Assembly (NCBI GenBank): GCA_015039365.1
Contig: WION01000098.1
Location: forward strand, 62,001-126,000
Length of the DNA: 64,000 bases
Reading direction: 5' to 3'
DNA from: Amanita rubescens
Lineage: Eukaryota; Basidiomycota; Agaricomycetes; Agaricales; Amanitaceae
Under the pieces are notes generated by a model. It ran no database searches and was not told where the DNA came from. It saw nothing but the letters and a program-made list of their open reading frames with translations. Positions 21,841-31,823 of this stretch are shown one piece after another. The translations under genes and the position numbers were made by a program. The stretch's first letter is position 1, and each line of letters begins with the position of its first letter.

Positions 21841-23190
21841 AAGGATCGAAAATGTAGCCATGGCAAACAAGTGTAAATAACGATCAATAATATTGACCCG
21901 TCGCGGAGTTCCGCAATTCCGCTGACTTCTATGGTGCTACCTATTATGGTAGTGTAGTACATTGCAACATGAAGTTTGTAGGATGTGGTGCTGAAGTTTA
22001 GTAAACGATGTGGTGAATAATAGTAAAAGGGCGTTCAACCCCACTGGTGGGCGGTGGCTGTGCAACTGATTCGCGAGTACTGCAACTTTCATTGCTCTTC
22101 AATCACCAGCGTACGTATGAGCCCCAAATGAAAAGGAAAAAGAGGGATAGTCCCTCTGCCTTTGTTTTGCAAAGGCCGTTCTTGGGGCGTCACTCCGCTA
22201 GCCTCAGATTTTGTCATGTTTCTAGGTCCCCAAGTCGTATTGATGGGGAAATGCTCAATCCGGTGCCAGCCATCTGGCATCCTTTTCATTGGTCAGCAAA
22301 ATACAAGAGAACGCTTTAACCTTTCTTACCTTTTATGCGGAACTAACTTGAGCGCAGTCCAAAGCCGCCGATTCTAACAAATGTGCATTTCTATGGCTTG
22401 AAACAGTAAAATTCCCGTATTATGCTTTCGGGAGCCAGGCAAACGACTAGGAAATTGAGAATCTGAAACCGATGAAGGAAAACGCTGCGAAAGCCAAGGT
22501 AAATGGGATTAAAACCATTGCAAGTGTTAATGAAGCTTGCCTTGAGAATAACAGTAATGAGGGTCACTGTACACCTCCATCGATGTTTATCCCGCTCATG
22601 CCAGATGCAAAAAACGGCTTAAAATCTCTACTTCCGTGGCTGGAGTTGATATTTACAACCCGTTCGCACAAGTGCCGTTGCCAGTATTGCTTGGATCACG
22701 AAGTGTGGGTCGATTCCTTAGTCTGGGCATGAAAGCGTACAGTCGGAGGGTGGGTGAGGTCATCATTAGTAAACGCAGATTACAGGGAAAAGCAGTCACG
22801 TACTGGGCGAAATTGGAGTCTTCAGAACTTGAGGGGGCGCAGGAAGGTGAGGCGTTCATGTCTCACATGGGAGCCAGCGTTGGGAAAGTGGGATTTGGTG
22901 CTGGAGCGTATGGTGGGGAGCCAACGACTGGCTGGCGGTCGCAGAAGCCTGGGCCTGGATGGAGTAGTTAGCCGCAGATGACCGTGGACTAGAGATGGAG
23001 TGTCGCACCTGTGTGCGATGACTGTAGTAGAGATGTTTTGGATTGGGGGAGCCGTGAGCTGGAGCGGGCCGTTGAGCTTTGGGGTTTAGGTCTCAGGTAC
23101 TGGCGTAGTTCGAAGCCAGAGAGGGAGAGGAAGACATGAGGATAAATGAGGGGGGGGGGTAGAAAGTGTGTGGATAGTAAGAGGGCGAAG
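21126..23190. repeat. Inverted duplication, left arm
   Basis: The reverse complement of 53690-55530 matches this stretch along its length. Examples are the MKENAAKAKVNGIK / MKEDAAKVTVNGIK frames (22472 and 54400), the ACGCCCCAAGAACGGCCTTT block, the GTCGCAC/GTGTGCGATGAC block near 23010 and the AGGATAAATGAGGGGGGG end. The unit contains the GRC3 N-terminal piece and about 1.2 kb of its 5' flank. Short frames in the flank are similar in both arms but not intact. Confidence 0.75.
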
Positions 23191-23317
23191 TAGCGAGAGT
23201 ACTGTCAATTCTTATAGAGTCAGTCCATTAGGATAGCGTCCTTTCTGGCGTGAGTGACTCGAGCGGATTGAGCCACATTTGTGCGCCGTCATAAAGGCGA
23301 TATGGCAGTGCGTCATG

Positions 23318-23590
23318 ATTGTCGCTCTGTGCCCGTTTCATGTTTTGGAAGGAAACCTTCCAAGGCGATGAAACGATTGGTGTTGGGACAACGACGAGAA
23401 ATCACGGTGACGAGGGGAAAACAGGAGGCAGAAACGGTGTTTGACCATGTTTAATCAATTGTCGCTCTGTGCCCGTTTTATGTTTTGGGAGGAAACTTTC
23501 CAAGGCGATGAAACGATTAAGTGTTGGGACAACCGACGAAGAGTCACGGTGACGAGACTATAGATGAGGAAAACAGGAGGACTGCATCTC
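23318..23590. repeat. Dispersed repeat, copies 2 and 3 in tandem
   Basis: Two copies of the block first seen at 18746-18845 lie head to tail (23318-23412 and 23452-23565). Copy 3 is nearly identical to copy 1; copy 2 is more diverged. A GTTGCGCCTCGGCCGCGG segment follows at 23632. No coding frame is shared. Confidence 0.6.
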
Positions 23591-23911
23591 TTCCCATGAA
23601 CAAGGTCCATATGATCTAGTATACTACAACATTGTTGCGCCTCGGCCGCGGATTATGGCATTGGCAACAATTCGCGTTATTAGAAATTGTAATAACAACT
23701 AGCTTATATTTCATATCAAGGTCATAAAGCGTCATCTAAATCCTATTGAGGTACCGTAACGTTTCTGTCAGTAGTTAGAATGTATAATATATGGAAAGTT
23801 CGTGAGGAGATGATAAGAAAAAAACGGCGTCTTGAGGGTATCACTGGGCTGCTATATTGGAATTATCAGTCAAACTACGACTATCAATTAGGCATGGCCC
23901 TTACCTTTGCT

Positions 23912-25004
23912 TTAGGCAAGCTGGGCCTTGAGTTCCGCGAGCTGACGTTCCAAATCCTCCGCGCGCTTCTTCTCCGCACAATGTTCCTCAACACGCTTTT
24001 TTGCCGTTTTGAGGTCCTGGTTATCCGGATGATTAACAATCGACTGGATCTGCGATCCATTCATGTCAGTACTAATATCCTCATGACCAATCAACAGAAC
24101 TCACCCCCTGTTCAAACGCCGACCACGTACTATCGTATTTCTTTAACAACACGCTGAAATCAACGTCTTTCCGAAGACTATTTGCCAGCAATATCAGCCA
24201 AGTACCTTGCCTCCGCTTTTCTGGGACTGGCACGCTTTCACAATTAAAACGTTGTTTAAGTGCCTCTCCAGCGCAATAGCAAAACCAGTAACAATTCTTT
24301 TCGAAGAAGTAATGGTCCTTCGAATGGTCGGTGATTGCGCAGGCCAAAATGACAAGTTGAGGAAGTGACATGCGCTTGTTTTTAAAGACGAGGCGGTCAA
24401 CGAGGTGCTGGCCCCGTTCCAACAGTTTGGGATCGAAGAGGCTTAATTCGTCCACGGCGTACTTCTTAATCCTCTTCTGCGGCCGCTCGGCAGTGATCAC
24501 TTGCCCACCGTCCGGCTTTGATGAGTCGGTTTGCTGCGAGCCTCGTCCGAGAACGTGCTTTTCGAACGCCTCCTTGACTAAAGAGTCTCGAATTCGGCGT
24601 TCGATACGGAGATAGACTTCCCCTCTAGCGCCGTCACTGAGCTTCGCGACCAAGTACTCGTGTTGGACCCTGGAGCGTCTGTCCTTGTATATACTGATTT
24701 CGGTCACATTCCAATGCTCGCGAGAGAGATTGGAGTTCATCGGCTTGGCATAGAGCAGGCAGAGGTAGTCGCGGTAACTGTTGACGCGAAAAACGTCGTT
24801 GAGCGGCTTGAACTCCTTCGATTGGGAGTAGTCGGGTTCTTTCTGCGACATGATTCGGAAGAAGTAGGGGATCAAACTGAGAGTATACCGAAGACAGATG
24901 GAAAGGGGACTTTATATAATACGTGTAGAGAACATTTGCCGTAATTGGCTTCCGGCTTCGTCTGGGTCATAGGAGCTTTGTGCGACCGGCTATTGTTCTG
25001 CCAT
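23912..25004 (-). pseudogene. H1, decayed member of the H family
   Basis: Compared with intact H2 and H3, this copy has its ancestral start at 25004 but codon 5 is TAG (CAG in H2/H3), and a length change follows in the N-terminal codons. Translation could restart at 24875 (MIPYFFRIMSQKEPDYSQ) and run through the conserved core: HEYLVAKLSDG, RIERRIRDSL, KNCYWFCYCAGEAL. Exon 1 ends at 24105 (GGTGAG donor); exon 2 is 24049-23912 with a shortened coiled coil (RAEDLERQLAELKAQL) that stops early at TAA where H2 has CAA. It is either a pseudogene or an N- and C-truncated form. Confidence 0.7.
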
Positions 25005-25963
25005 TATTCATGTAGCACAGCTACACACACAGATGTCCTTCGCGAAATGGACAAACGGAAGGATGCAACGTGACGATCAATATGATAACTGTGGAACAAG
25101 GATGAATGCATGAGAATATCCCAATAAGTTTATACAAACCGTATTCAGCGTTGATACATTGTATACAGACCTCCGCGTTTGTTCAACACCGCAGCACAGC
25201 CGACTATTGACTTGATTTGGTGTGGGTGAACGCTGGTTACGGCGTTGGAGTCACGGACGAGATATTTGACCCGGAACGGCGATCAACAGAGGTCCAGTTA
25301 TTTGCGGTGACGAATTGGGACAAGGTATAGGACAAGGTGAACAATTGTTCGCGGAGTTGGTTTGGTTGATGTACGGACACAGACGGACACGCTAGTCCAA
25401 AATAAGCACCCTAAACAGGTAAGCCGTTGACATCAGATGCTCAAGTTGCTTCTGGATTAGGAAAGTCCTGGAACCAGGGGAGCCTGTTTCCTGCACCAAT
25501 TTAGACAGCAGACGAGGTCTCCGCCAGTTCGCGCGTGAGCTATCGAGGCCAGAATTTTACGGTGTGGAAGGGACGGTGTGGTGTACAGGTTCAATTTCGA
25601 TCTGTTTATTCGTGTAGGTCCACGTGTGCGCGGTTTGAGCTTGCCGTTTCAAGACCGTCCACATTGCCTAAAGTCGATGCATCGTGGACGAACAATAAGT
25701 TCTTGAACGGGATGGCGTTTGGAGTCGGATGTTGCCACCCGTGTTGTTTATTTCTCCGAAAATTCGGGCACATTCTGCGAACACGGAATTAACACGCGAC
25801 CCTCGGTGATCAATTGAAGGATTTGTTGAGGTTTCCAGGTCGAAAGTGCCTAAGCTGCATGGCGATACCATGTTTGATACTTCTGGATCTGTTTGTCAGT
25901 GCCAACGTTGTCAACTCACACCCACAAACTGTCGTAAAAGTTTACGGCAACGACGGACCTTCT
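25005..25963. repeat. Shared 5' flank of the H genes, copy 1
   Basis: Sequence upstream of H1 matches the flanks of H2 (34207-35560) and H3 (52442-53620): GTCCAAAATAAGCACC, GGTAAGCCGTTGA, TTCTGGATTAGGAAAGTCCTGG, GGTTTGAGCTTGCCGTTTCA and others in the same order. The copy is split by the LTR retrotransposon and resumes at 30026. The high conservation over non-coding sequence shows that whole gene-plus-promoter blocks were duplicated. Confidence 0.7.
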
Positions 25964-26188
25964 TGTAACGGAGTAGCCCGCAAACACCGAAGCAGGAGTC
26001 CTATCAGACTCCTTAGATACGTATATTTAGACTACCTTACTATATAAGCCACACTTGTATTCGTAACCGTAGGATTTCTCTAACCCTTTGACTACGCATA
26101 TCTACGCGTGATCTCTCTCTCTCTCTGGAATCCTCCGTTGGAGACATTACCTTTCGTGCTTACAGCTTCGATAGGCTAAGTCTTCACA
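25964..26188 (+). repeat. 5' LTR
   Basis: 225 bp, TGTAACGG to TTCACA, with a TATATAAGCC TATA-like site near 26041 and a (TC)n tract near 26113. Matches the 3' LTR without a difference that I could find. Confidence 0.9.
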
Positions 26189-26313
26189 TTTTTTTGCGTA
26201 TAAACTACTCTTAGAAACCCTACAAGGCTTTTAAAGGGCTTGATCACCCCCGACGTCGCCTCAAAACAAACCAAAACAACATCAAAAAAAAATTTTCTCT
26301 GCGTTCACCGACA

Positions 26314-29300
26314 ATGACAACGAGAAGAACTACAAAACCAGTCGACAGCGACCTTCGCGCCATGCCCGGGAACCTGGCCAAGGAACTAGAGACAGCATCT
26401 AATCGCCGCAAGTCGTGCTACCAGATACACAACGTCGTGACCCAATCCGACGTAGGTTTTTCCAATGACGACCTAGGTGATAAATGGGGTCACGACGGCA
26501 ACGATTCTACCAATCCGAGACAGACGACCATTGGACAGGCGCGACGGGAGCCGGTACACAACTCCGGCCCATTGAATCGACACATCGCCGACCTTTACTG
26601 CCACGTCACACATATCGTAGAAGAACTTGACAATCCAAACAAGTCTCAACTCACTACACCAGCGCTGGAGAATCCGACACGAGAATTCTCCAAGGACATT
26701 TCCCACTTGAGCGGTGAGCTCGTGGATGAGGAGTGGCGCTCGAGCGGCGAGCTCGCCCACAACAACTCTCGCTTGAGCGGTGAGCTCGCGACTAGGGACT
26801 CGAGCGGGGAGCTCGTCCCCGAGAAGTATCGCTTGAGCGGTGAGCTCGCAGCTAGGGACTCGAGCGGCGGGCTCGTCCCCGAGGAGTTATCAGCCCACTT
26901 GAGTGATAATCTCGTGGCTGAATCCGGGGCCGACCTGGAGGGCGGGTCTCTCGTCCTCCACCCCGACCTAGACCGACTACAACGACATGAGTCGAGTGAC
27001 GACGAGGCTCAGCTGGGGCCCCTTGATAACCAACTGAGTGAGGATGACTACGAGCTTGTATACTTTCCCACTCGGGCGAGCCTCGAGCCTCCTCGTTTAC
27101 CTGAAATTGATACCAGTGATGACGAAGACCTGGTAGATGAATTATTAAGTAAACTACGAGACATATCTGATATGGAATATGAACAAATTCATGTTATGGC
27201 TGTCATACTAGAGCTTGAAGACGAAAATACTAAAAAAGGAACTGTGTCTCCTGCTTCGAAAGCCAAAATGGAGGGCGAGACTACTTCCGAAAGTAATAGG
27301 AAAGACATGGACCCCTTCGAGACCGGTTCGCGCAACTCAGGTCTTAAATCGAAGTCAGGCAAACATGAGAAAAAGAAAGCCTCGGAGTCTAACTCCCTGT
27401 TCCGTCAGAGGCCTGAGCACTTCAGACGTGACGACTCGGAGAAGCCTGACGGCGGTTGGTTCCGAGCGACAACTAAAAAAGCGGACCCTAGTCCACCTCC
27501 TTCCTCGAGTGACCCGGAGTCCGACGAAGGAAATGGGCACGGACCACCAAGTCCGCTGGACCCCGACTCTGCCGAAAATGAAAGCGATGACTCTTCCGTG
27601 TCGTCCAAGGCTTCGCCGAAGGGACGTAATCATAAGAAGGCGAAGAAAACGAGTATGAAAAACATTAAGATGAAAGACCCGTTTGAGTATAACGGTACGG
27701 CGGACTTGGACATATTCGACCAATGGACGTTCGAGGTTGACACCTACTGCAACTGGTATGAGATTGGCCCTAGGACGTCGGTCCAGTTTATGGTGAAATG
27801 GACAAGCGGAAAAGCTAGTCAATTCATGATGAAGCACGTAGTAAGGAACATAAAGAAATGGGATAGGCAGCTAGTCTATGAAGGACTCTTCGACTACTGT
27901 TTTCCCTCCCACTTCAAACTGGAGCTGCGCGAAAGAATGATGAGCGCAGTCCAGGGTCCTATGTCCGTCCGTGACTACGCCCGCGAACTTGAAGCTATGG
28001 CCGTCCGCTTCCCAGATGTAACCGATCGTGAAGTTACGCAGATCTTCTGGCAGGGAATGCGTCAGGATCTTCGGCTGAACCTAATCGAGAAGGGTATGAA
28101 TCCTGAACGCACCGGGTTCGAAAAACTTGTAAAATATGCTGAGCGTCGTGAAGACGCTATTGAAACTAAAAAGCGCGAAGAGCGCAAGTGGAAAGGCCAG
28201 GCTACGGGTCGCCGTTGGGGCCACTTTGTAAACCGGGTGGACGAAGCTGAACCAATTCAACTGGAGGGTACTGGCTTATATGAAGAAGAGCTTCCAGAAA
28301 CTGACGAACCCGCCGAGAATATGTCAGCTCCCAACACTGGGACGGAAACCCAACACTCACAAAGACGTGACTTCCGAAAGACTGCTCGATCCCGAATGTC
28401 TGAAGAGGAACGAGATAGGCTGCGCGCTGAACAGCGCTGCTTCTCGTGCAAGGATGTGGGCCACGAGAGTCGAAATTGCCCGAAACGTCGCCAGGCCAAA
28501 GCCCCTACTATCAATGCGGGTGCAGTTAACTTTAGTTCAGTCCAAGTAAACGACGACTATGCTCGGGAAGTGGACTTACAAATCAATATGGTTCATTTCC
28601 CTACCGCTGAAATGGAGGGCGGGTCTGGAATGCCCGAGAACGGCGACGGACCGGATAAAAATGAGGAGCGGTTGCGACTCACATCCTGCGAGTACGATGA
28701 GAAAGCAGCTGAAGAAACGCCAGAGGCTGTCGGACGTACCGCAATGCGCCCGAAAGATTTTAGACGGGTCATTCCAAAACCGATCATTCTGACCGTCGAT
28801 GTGAATGGCCAGCCCATACATGCCTTGCTCGACACAGGCTCGATGGCTGATTTTGTGTCTACCACAATTGTAGACCAGCTGAAACTTCCTCTCGAGGTTT
28901 TGGCTGGGCGGACCAATGTTCAGCTGGCCGTACACAGTTCACATTCGAAAATTAACTGTTCCGTAACTGTGAACTTTAAGTATCAGGGGATAAACGAGAA
29001 ACGACGGTTCGACGTCGTAAACCTGCACAGTTACGACATGATCTTGGGAACACCCTTTTTGTACCAACACCAAGTTCTCCTGGGCCTAAACCCCACGCGT
29101 GTGGTAGTAGGTTCTACGGAAGCCTTGGGAATGTGCGGCGAGGAGCTTGATTCTATTAGCTCAGTTGCAACCGAAAGTGTCGAGAATGACTTACAGAGTT
29201 TGCCCGATAAGCTCGTGGCCGAGGCTCGTTTTGACAAGGAAAACATGGGCCTCTCCAGGTTAGAGCTCGTTATGGAGGGCGTAAGAGAGATGGGAAGACG

Positions 29301-29739
29301 CACCGAGATTGGTGACTCGGGCACATCCGGATTTTGCAAACCCATAGACCGGCCCGACATTGGTTGCTCCCACGGCTGCCTAGCTACATCCACCGCCACT
29401 GGACGCACGCGCGTTGAACTTGCCAAACAACTACACGGTGGTGACGGGACAACAAGACTTACCAAAAGGCTCGTTCGAAAAGGCTCTCGAAAGCCATCAG
29501 ATGGCACCCAGCCTACCGAGGCTCAAAAGCCGCACGCAAGCGGCACACAGGATGACTCGCCGAAGGGCGCCGCCCGTGGATGCGGATGCTTCACAAGACG
29601 AGACCATGCTCGTAGCGGCGCAGAGACGCTGATCGAAGATGTGGACAGTGACACGTGCATGGACGTCGACGAACCACTTGCGCCTGGATGGGGTGACACC
29701 CGCGATGTAGACGATGGGATGGCTGCCGCCAAACCGTGA
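26314..29739 (+). CDS. Gag-protease polyprotein of the LTR element
   Basis: 1,141 aa without introns. Order: an N-terminal acidic region with imperfect tandem LSGEL/SSGEL repeats (about 131-200); a long Ser/Glu/Lys-rich stretch; a retrotransposon Gag capsid-type domain (about 455-615, DPFEYNGTADLDIFDQW, then MSAVQGPMSVRDYARELEAM); a CCHC knuckle (C709, C712, H717, C722; CFSCKDVGHESRNC); and a retropepsin-like protease with LLDTGSMADF (D840) and a YDMILGTPFL flap partner near 910. The C-terminal 200 residues have no recognised domain and end in an acidic tail. The frame stops 61 nt before the 3' LTR. Capsid assembly and self-cleavage should be possible, but not reverse transcription. Confidence 0.9.
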   Translation: MTTRRTTKPVDSDLRAMPGNLAKELETASNRRKSCYQIHNVVTQSDVGFSNDDLGDKWGHDGNDSTNPRQTTIGQARREPVHNSGPLNRHIADLYCHVTHIVEELDNPNKSQLTTPALENPTREFSKDISHLSGELVDEEWRSSGELAHNNSRLSGELATRDSSGELVPEKYRLSGELAARDSSGGLVPEELSAHLSDNLVAESGADLEGGSLVLHPDLDRLQRHESSDDEAQLGPLDNQLSEDDYELVYFPTRASLEPPRLPEIDTSDDEDLVDELLSKLRDISDMEYEQIHVMAVILELEDENTKKGTVSPASKAKMEGETTSESNRKDMDPFETGSRNSGLKSKSGKHEKKKASESNSLFRQRPEHFRRDDSEKPDGGWFRATTKKADPSPPPSSSDPESDEGNGHGPPSPLDPDSAENESDDSSVSSKASPKGRNHKKAKKTSMKNIKMKDPFEYNGTADLDIFDQWTFEVDTYCNWYEIGPRTSVQFMVKWTSGKASQFMMKHVVRNIKKWDRQLVYEGLFDYCFPSHFKLELRERMMSAVQGPMSVRDYARELEAMAVRFPDVTDREVTQIFWQGMRQDLRLNLIEKGMNPERTGFEKLVKYAERREDAIETKKREERKWKGQATGRRWGHFVNRVDEAEPIQLEGTGLYEEELPETDEPAENMSAPNTGTETQHSQRRDFRKTARSRMSEEERDRLRAEQRCFSCKDVGHESRNCPKRRQAKAPTINAGAVNFSSVQVNDDYAREVDLQINMVHFPTAEMEGGSGMPENGDGPDKNEERLRLTSCEYDEKAAEETPEAVGRTAMRPKDFRRVIPKPIILTVDVNGQPIHALLDTGSMADFVSTTIVDQLKLPLEVLAGRTNVQLAVHSSHSKINCSVTVNFKYQGINEKRRFDVVNLHSYDMILGTPFLYQHQVLLGLNPTRVVVGSTEALGMCGEELDSISSVATESVENDLQSLPDKLVAEARFDKENMGLSRLELVMEGVREMGRRTEIGDSGTSGFCKPIDRPDIGCSHGCLATSTATGRTRVELAKQLHGGDGTTRLTKRLVRKGSRKPSDGTQPTEAQKPHASGTQDDSPKGAARGCGCFTRRDHARSGAETLIEDVDSDTCMDVDEPLAPGWGDTRDVDDGMAAAKP

Positions 29740-29800
29740 TGAAGAAACCGTGTTTGCTCATTAAATTAAAGGTTTGCTGGTTCAAACCTTGGAGGGCGAA

Positions 29801-30025
29801 TGTAACGGAGTAGCCCGCAAACACCGAAGCAGGAGTCCTATCAGACTCCTTAGATACGTATATTTAGACTACCTTACTATATAAGCCACACTTGTATTCG
29901 TAACCGTAGGATTTCTCTAACCCTTTGACTACGCATATCTACGCGTGATCTCTCTCTCTCTCTGGAATCCTCCGTTGGAGACATTACCTTTCGTGCTTAC
30001 AGCTTCGATAGGCTAAGTCTTCACA
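29801..30025 (+). repeat. 3' LTR
   Basis: Second copy of the 225-bp terminal repeat, followed at once by the target duplication CTTCT. Confidence 0.9.
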
Positions 30026-30451
30026 CTTCTGGAGCCGACGGTATTCTCACGTTAGAATTGGCAGTAGGCCCGAATACTACGTGCACAGCTTGAGAGTTGG
30101 CGAGTCATCTGAAGGGTTCAGAGTCGCACACGCATCAGCAGTTAAATTCTGGGAGCACCAGGCCACGCCCGGCCACAGAGGCGATTCACCAGTTTGCTTA
30201 ATTTAAAACTTTACTTCCTATATTATATATATAGGAAATGATACAATGACCTCGATTCTCCAACTTTTTTAAATTCCCGTTATCATTGTAAAAATACACA
30301 AAGAAAGGGTAAAGAAGGACACACGGAATAAAAAATTAGTAAACAAAACTCTTGAATGTCCAAAGAACAAATTGATACAAAAACCTCAGATCGCCAATCC
30401 CGGTGTCCAAATTTGATGACATAGTTCGTAAAAAAGTACTATTATCAAACC

Positions 30452-31823
30452 TCAAGGCTCAGGCATACCAGTATACTGTTGACGTGATTCCACCGCGTAA
30501 GTGGCGCTTTCGGTTCTCATCTGCGTGAACTGATTTCTTAGCGATGGGAAAGTAGAAGGATCATTAGGATTCTACAATATTCGTATCAGCATCCCAGGTC
30601 GAATACACATCGACAGAAGGACACGCTCACGTAAAGTTTATAAGGAAGTGGATGCACCGACTGCATAGGAGGTGGATTCACATCCGGTAGAGGCGAGGGC
30701 AGTATCTCTTGTACGCTCATCCGTGCCGAAGCTTGAACGACGCGTTGGGACTTGTGCCTCATATGGACCCAGAACACCAACGCCACGATGAGGCCCATGC
30801 CGACGATACCTCCAACGATACCACCTGCAACTGCTCCGATGCTGGTCTTAGACGAATACGAAGAGTTTGATGTCGAGGTCGAGGCCGAGGCCGAGGCCGA
30901 AGACGATGTTGATGTTGATGCTGACGCTGACATTGGTGTTGATGTCGATAAGGTCGATGTCGCAGGAGGAGGAGCCGTTGAGTCAGGTCCACCTGGAACA
31001 TGTAGAAACTATGTTAATTACAGTGCCTTTGCACTCCGGTTCGACGCACTAGCACTAGCCGCCGCAGTGACATTAAAACCATTGTCGATCTGTGTTCATA
31101 GGTTGGTTACTGGTTGGAAGCGAGCTAATTTGCAATTCATACGTACGGAAACATCAAGGTACGCCCAGTGTGGTATGCTGGTGTCATTCTGTATGGTCTC
31201 GGGATACCTAGAATGTTCGCTGCATAGTACCACCACGGTAATGATTGAACTTACTGCATCAACCATGTTTGGTTGCAATGTTGCGTGTAATTTGACCATC
31301 TGTTAGACCCAGTAAATCATAGGCTTCTCGGAGGCCCCAACGACATACGAAACACAGTTCCCATCCTGACAAGCACCACACGCGCAGATTAACGAGTAGG
31401 TGATCGAATTGCACGTGCAGTTGTTGGCCTGGTCGCTCGAAAGGCCTGCATATGTGTAACCAGATGGTAGGGGGGGGGGATAGAGTTCGTCTGGAAAATT
31501 TGTCAACAAACAGATCGATAGATACAACTGTTAGAAAAGTGCCCACCCAGTGGTGGCGCGCACGGAGGAGTTACAGCCCAGGCGACGTAACAAGGGCTCT
31601 GACCTAACGAGTTAAATGCCTACGATTGGGCAGTTCTCAGCTAGTAGGGGACAAGTAAGACGAGAAGTGCACCCACCCAAGTGAAATTATCGTCCGTACA
31701 GACTGCTATGTTGGTGTGCTCAGGACTCTGAGCTAGGACGGCCGGTGCCAATGCTAGAGCCAGCGAGGAGATGTAAAGGATCATAGCTTTACAGAAACGG
31801 GCCGAGGGACCTGAGGAGGACAT
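30452..31823 (-). CDS. Secreted Cys-rich ectodomain plus single transmembrane protein
   Basis: Eight exons on the minus strand (31823-31677, 31619-31547, 31490-31349, 31299-31255, 31207-31147, 31089-31035, 30992-30631, 30571-30452) close in frame to 334 aa. The sixth intron (42 nt, GTGCAA donor) is the least sure. N-terminal signal region MILYISSLALALAPAVLAQ; ectodomain with NSLGQSPCYVAWAV, GYTYAGLSS, CTCNSITYSLICACGACQD and HWAYLDVS. A Ser/Thr-rich stalk (175-224) leads to one transmembrane helix (about 228-250, GGIVGGIVGMGLIVALVFWV) and a basic, Pro-rich tail ending QQYTGMPEP. This architecture is a common uncharacterised type in mushroom-forming fungi, possibly cell-surface sensing. A C9 run in exon 3 is a risk for frame errors. 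Confidence 0.78.

Larger units (their letters stand above)
25964..30025 (+). mobile_element. LTR retrotransposon with Gag-protease only, Ty3/gypsy-like
   Basis: A 4,062-bp element bounded by 225-bp LTRs that start TGTAACGG and end TTCACA (TG...CA). The 5-bp target duplication CTTCT flanks it (25959-25963 and 30026-30030). The LTRs look identical by eye, which implies a very young insertion. The single long frame holds Gag, a CCHC knuckle and an aspartic protease. No reverse transcriptase, RNase H or integrase sequence is present between the LTRs, so it must be mobilised by enzymes supplied in trans. A purine-rich GGAGGGCGAA directly before the 3' LTR may be the polypurine tract. It sits in the conserved flank of H1; the corresponding empty site is visible near 35150. 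Confidence 0.9.

Noticed and set aside
27355..29824. Several minus-strand frames of 60-160 codons within the Gag region
   Set aside because: Shadows of the long Gag-protease frame.
25964..30025. Hidden polymerase or integrase inside the LTR element
   Set aside because: The internal region is filled by Gag-protease up to 61 nt before the 3' LTR, leaving no room.
30752..31306. Plus-strand Glu/Asp-rich frame of 184 codons
   Set aside because: Antisense of the Ser/Thr-rich stalk and exons of the membrane protein on the minus strand.
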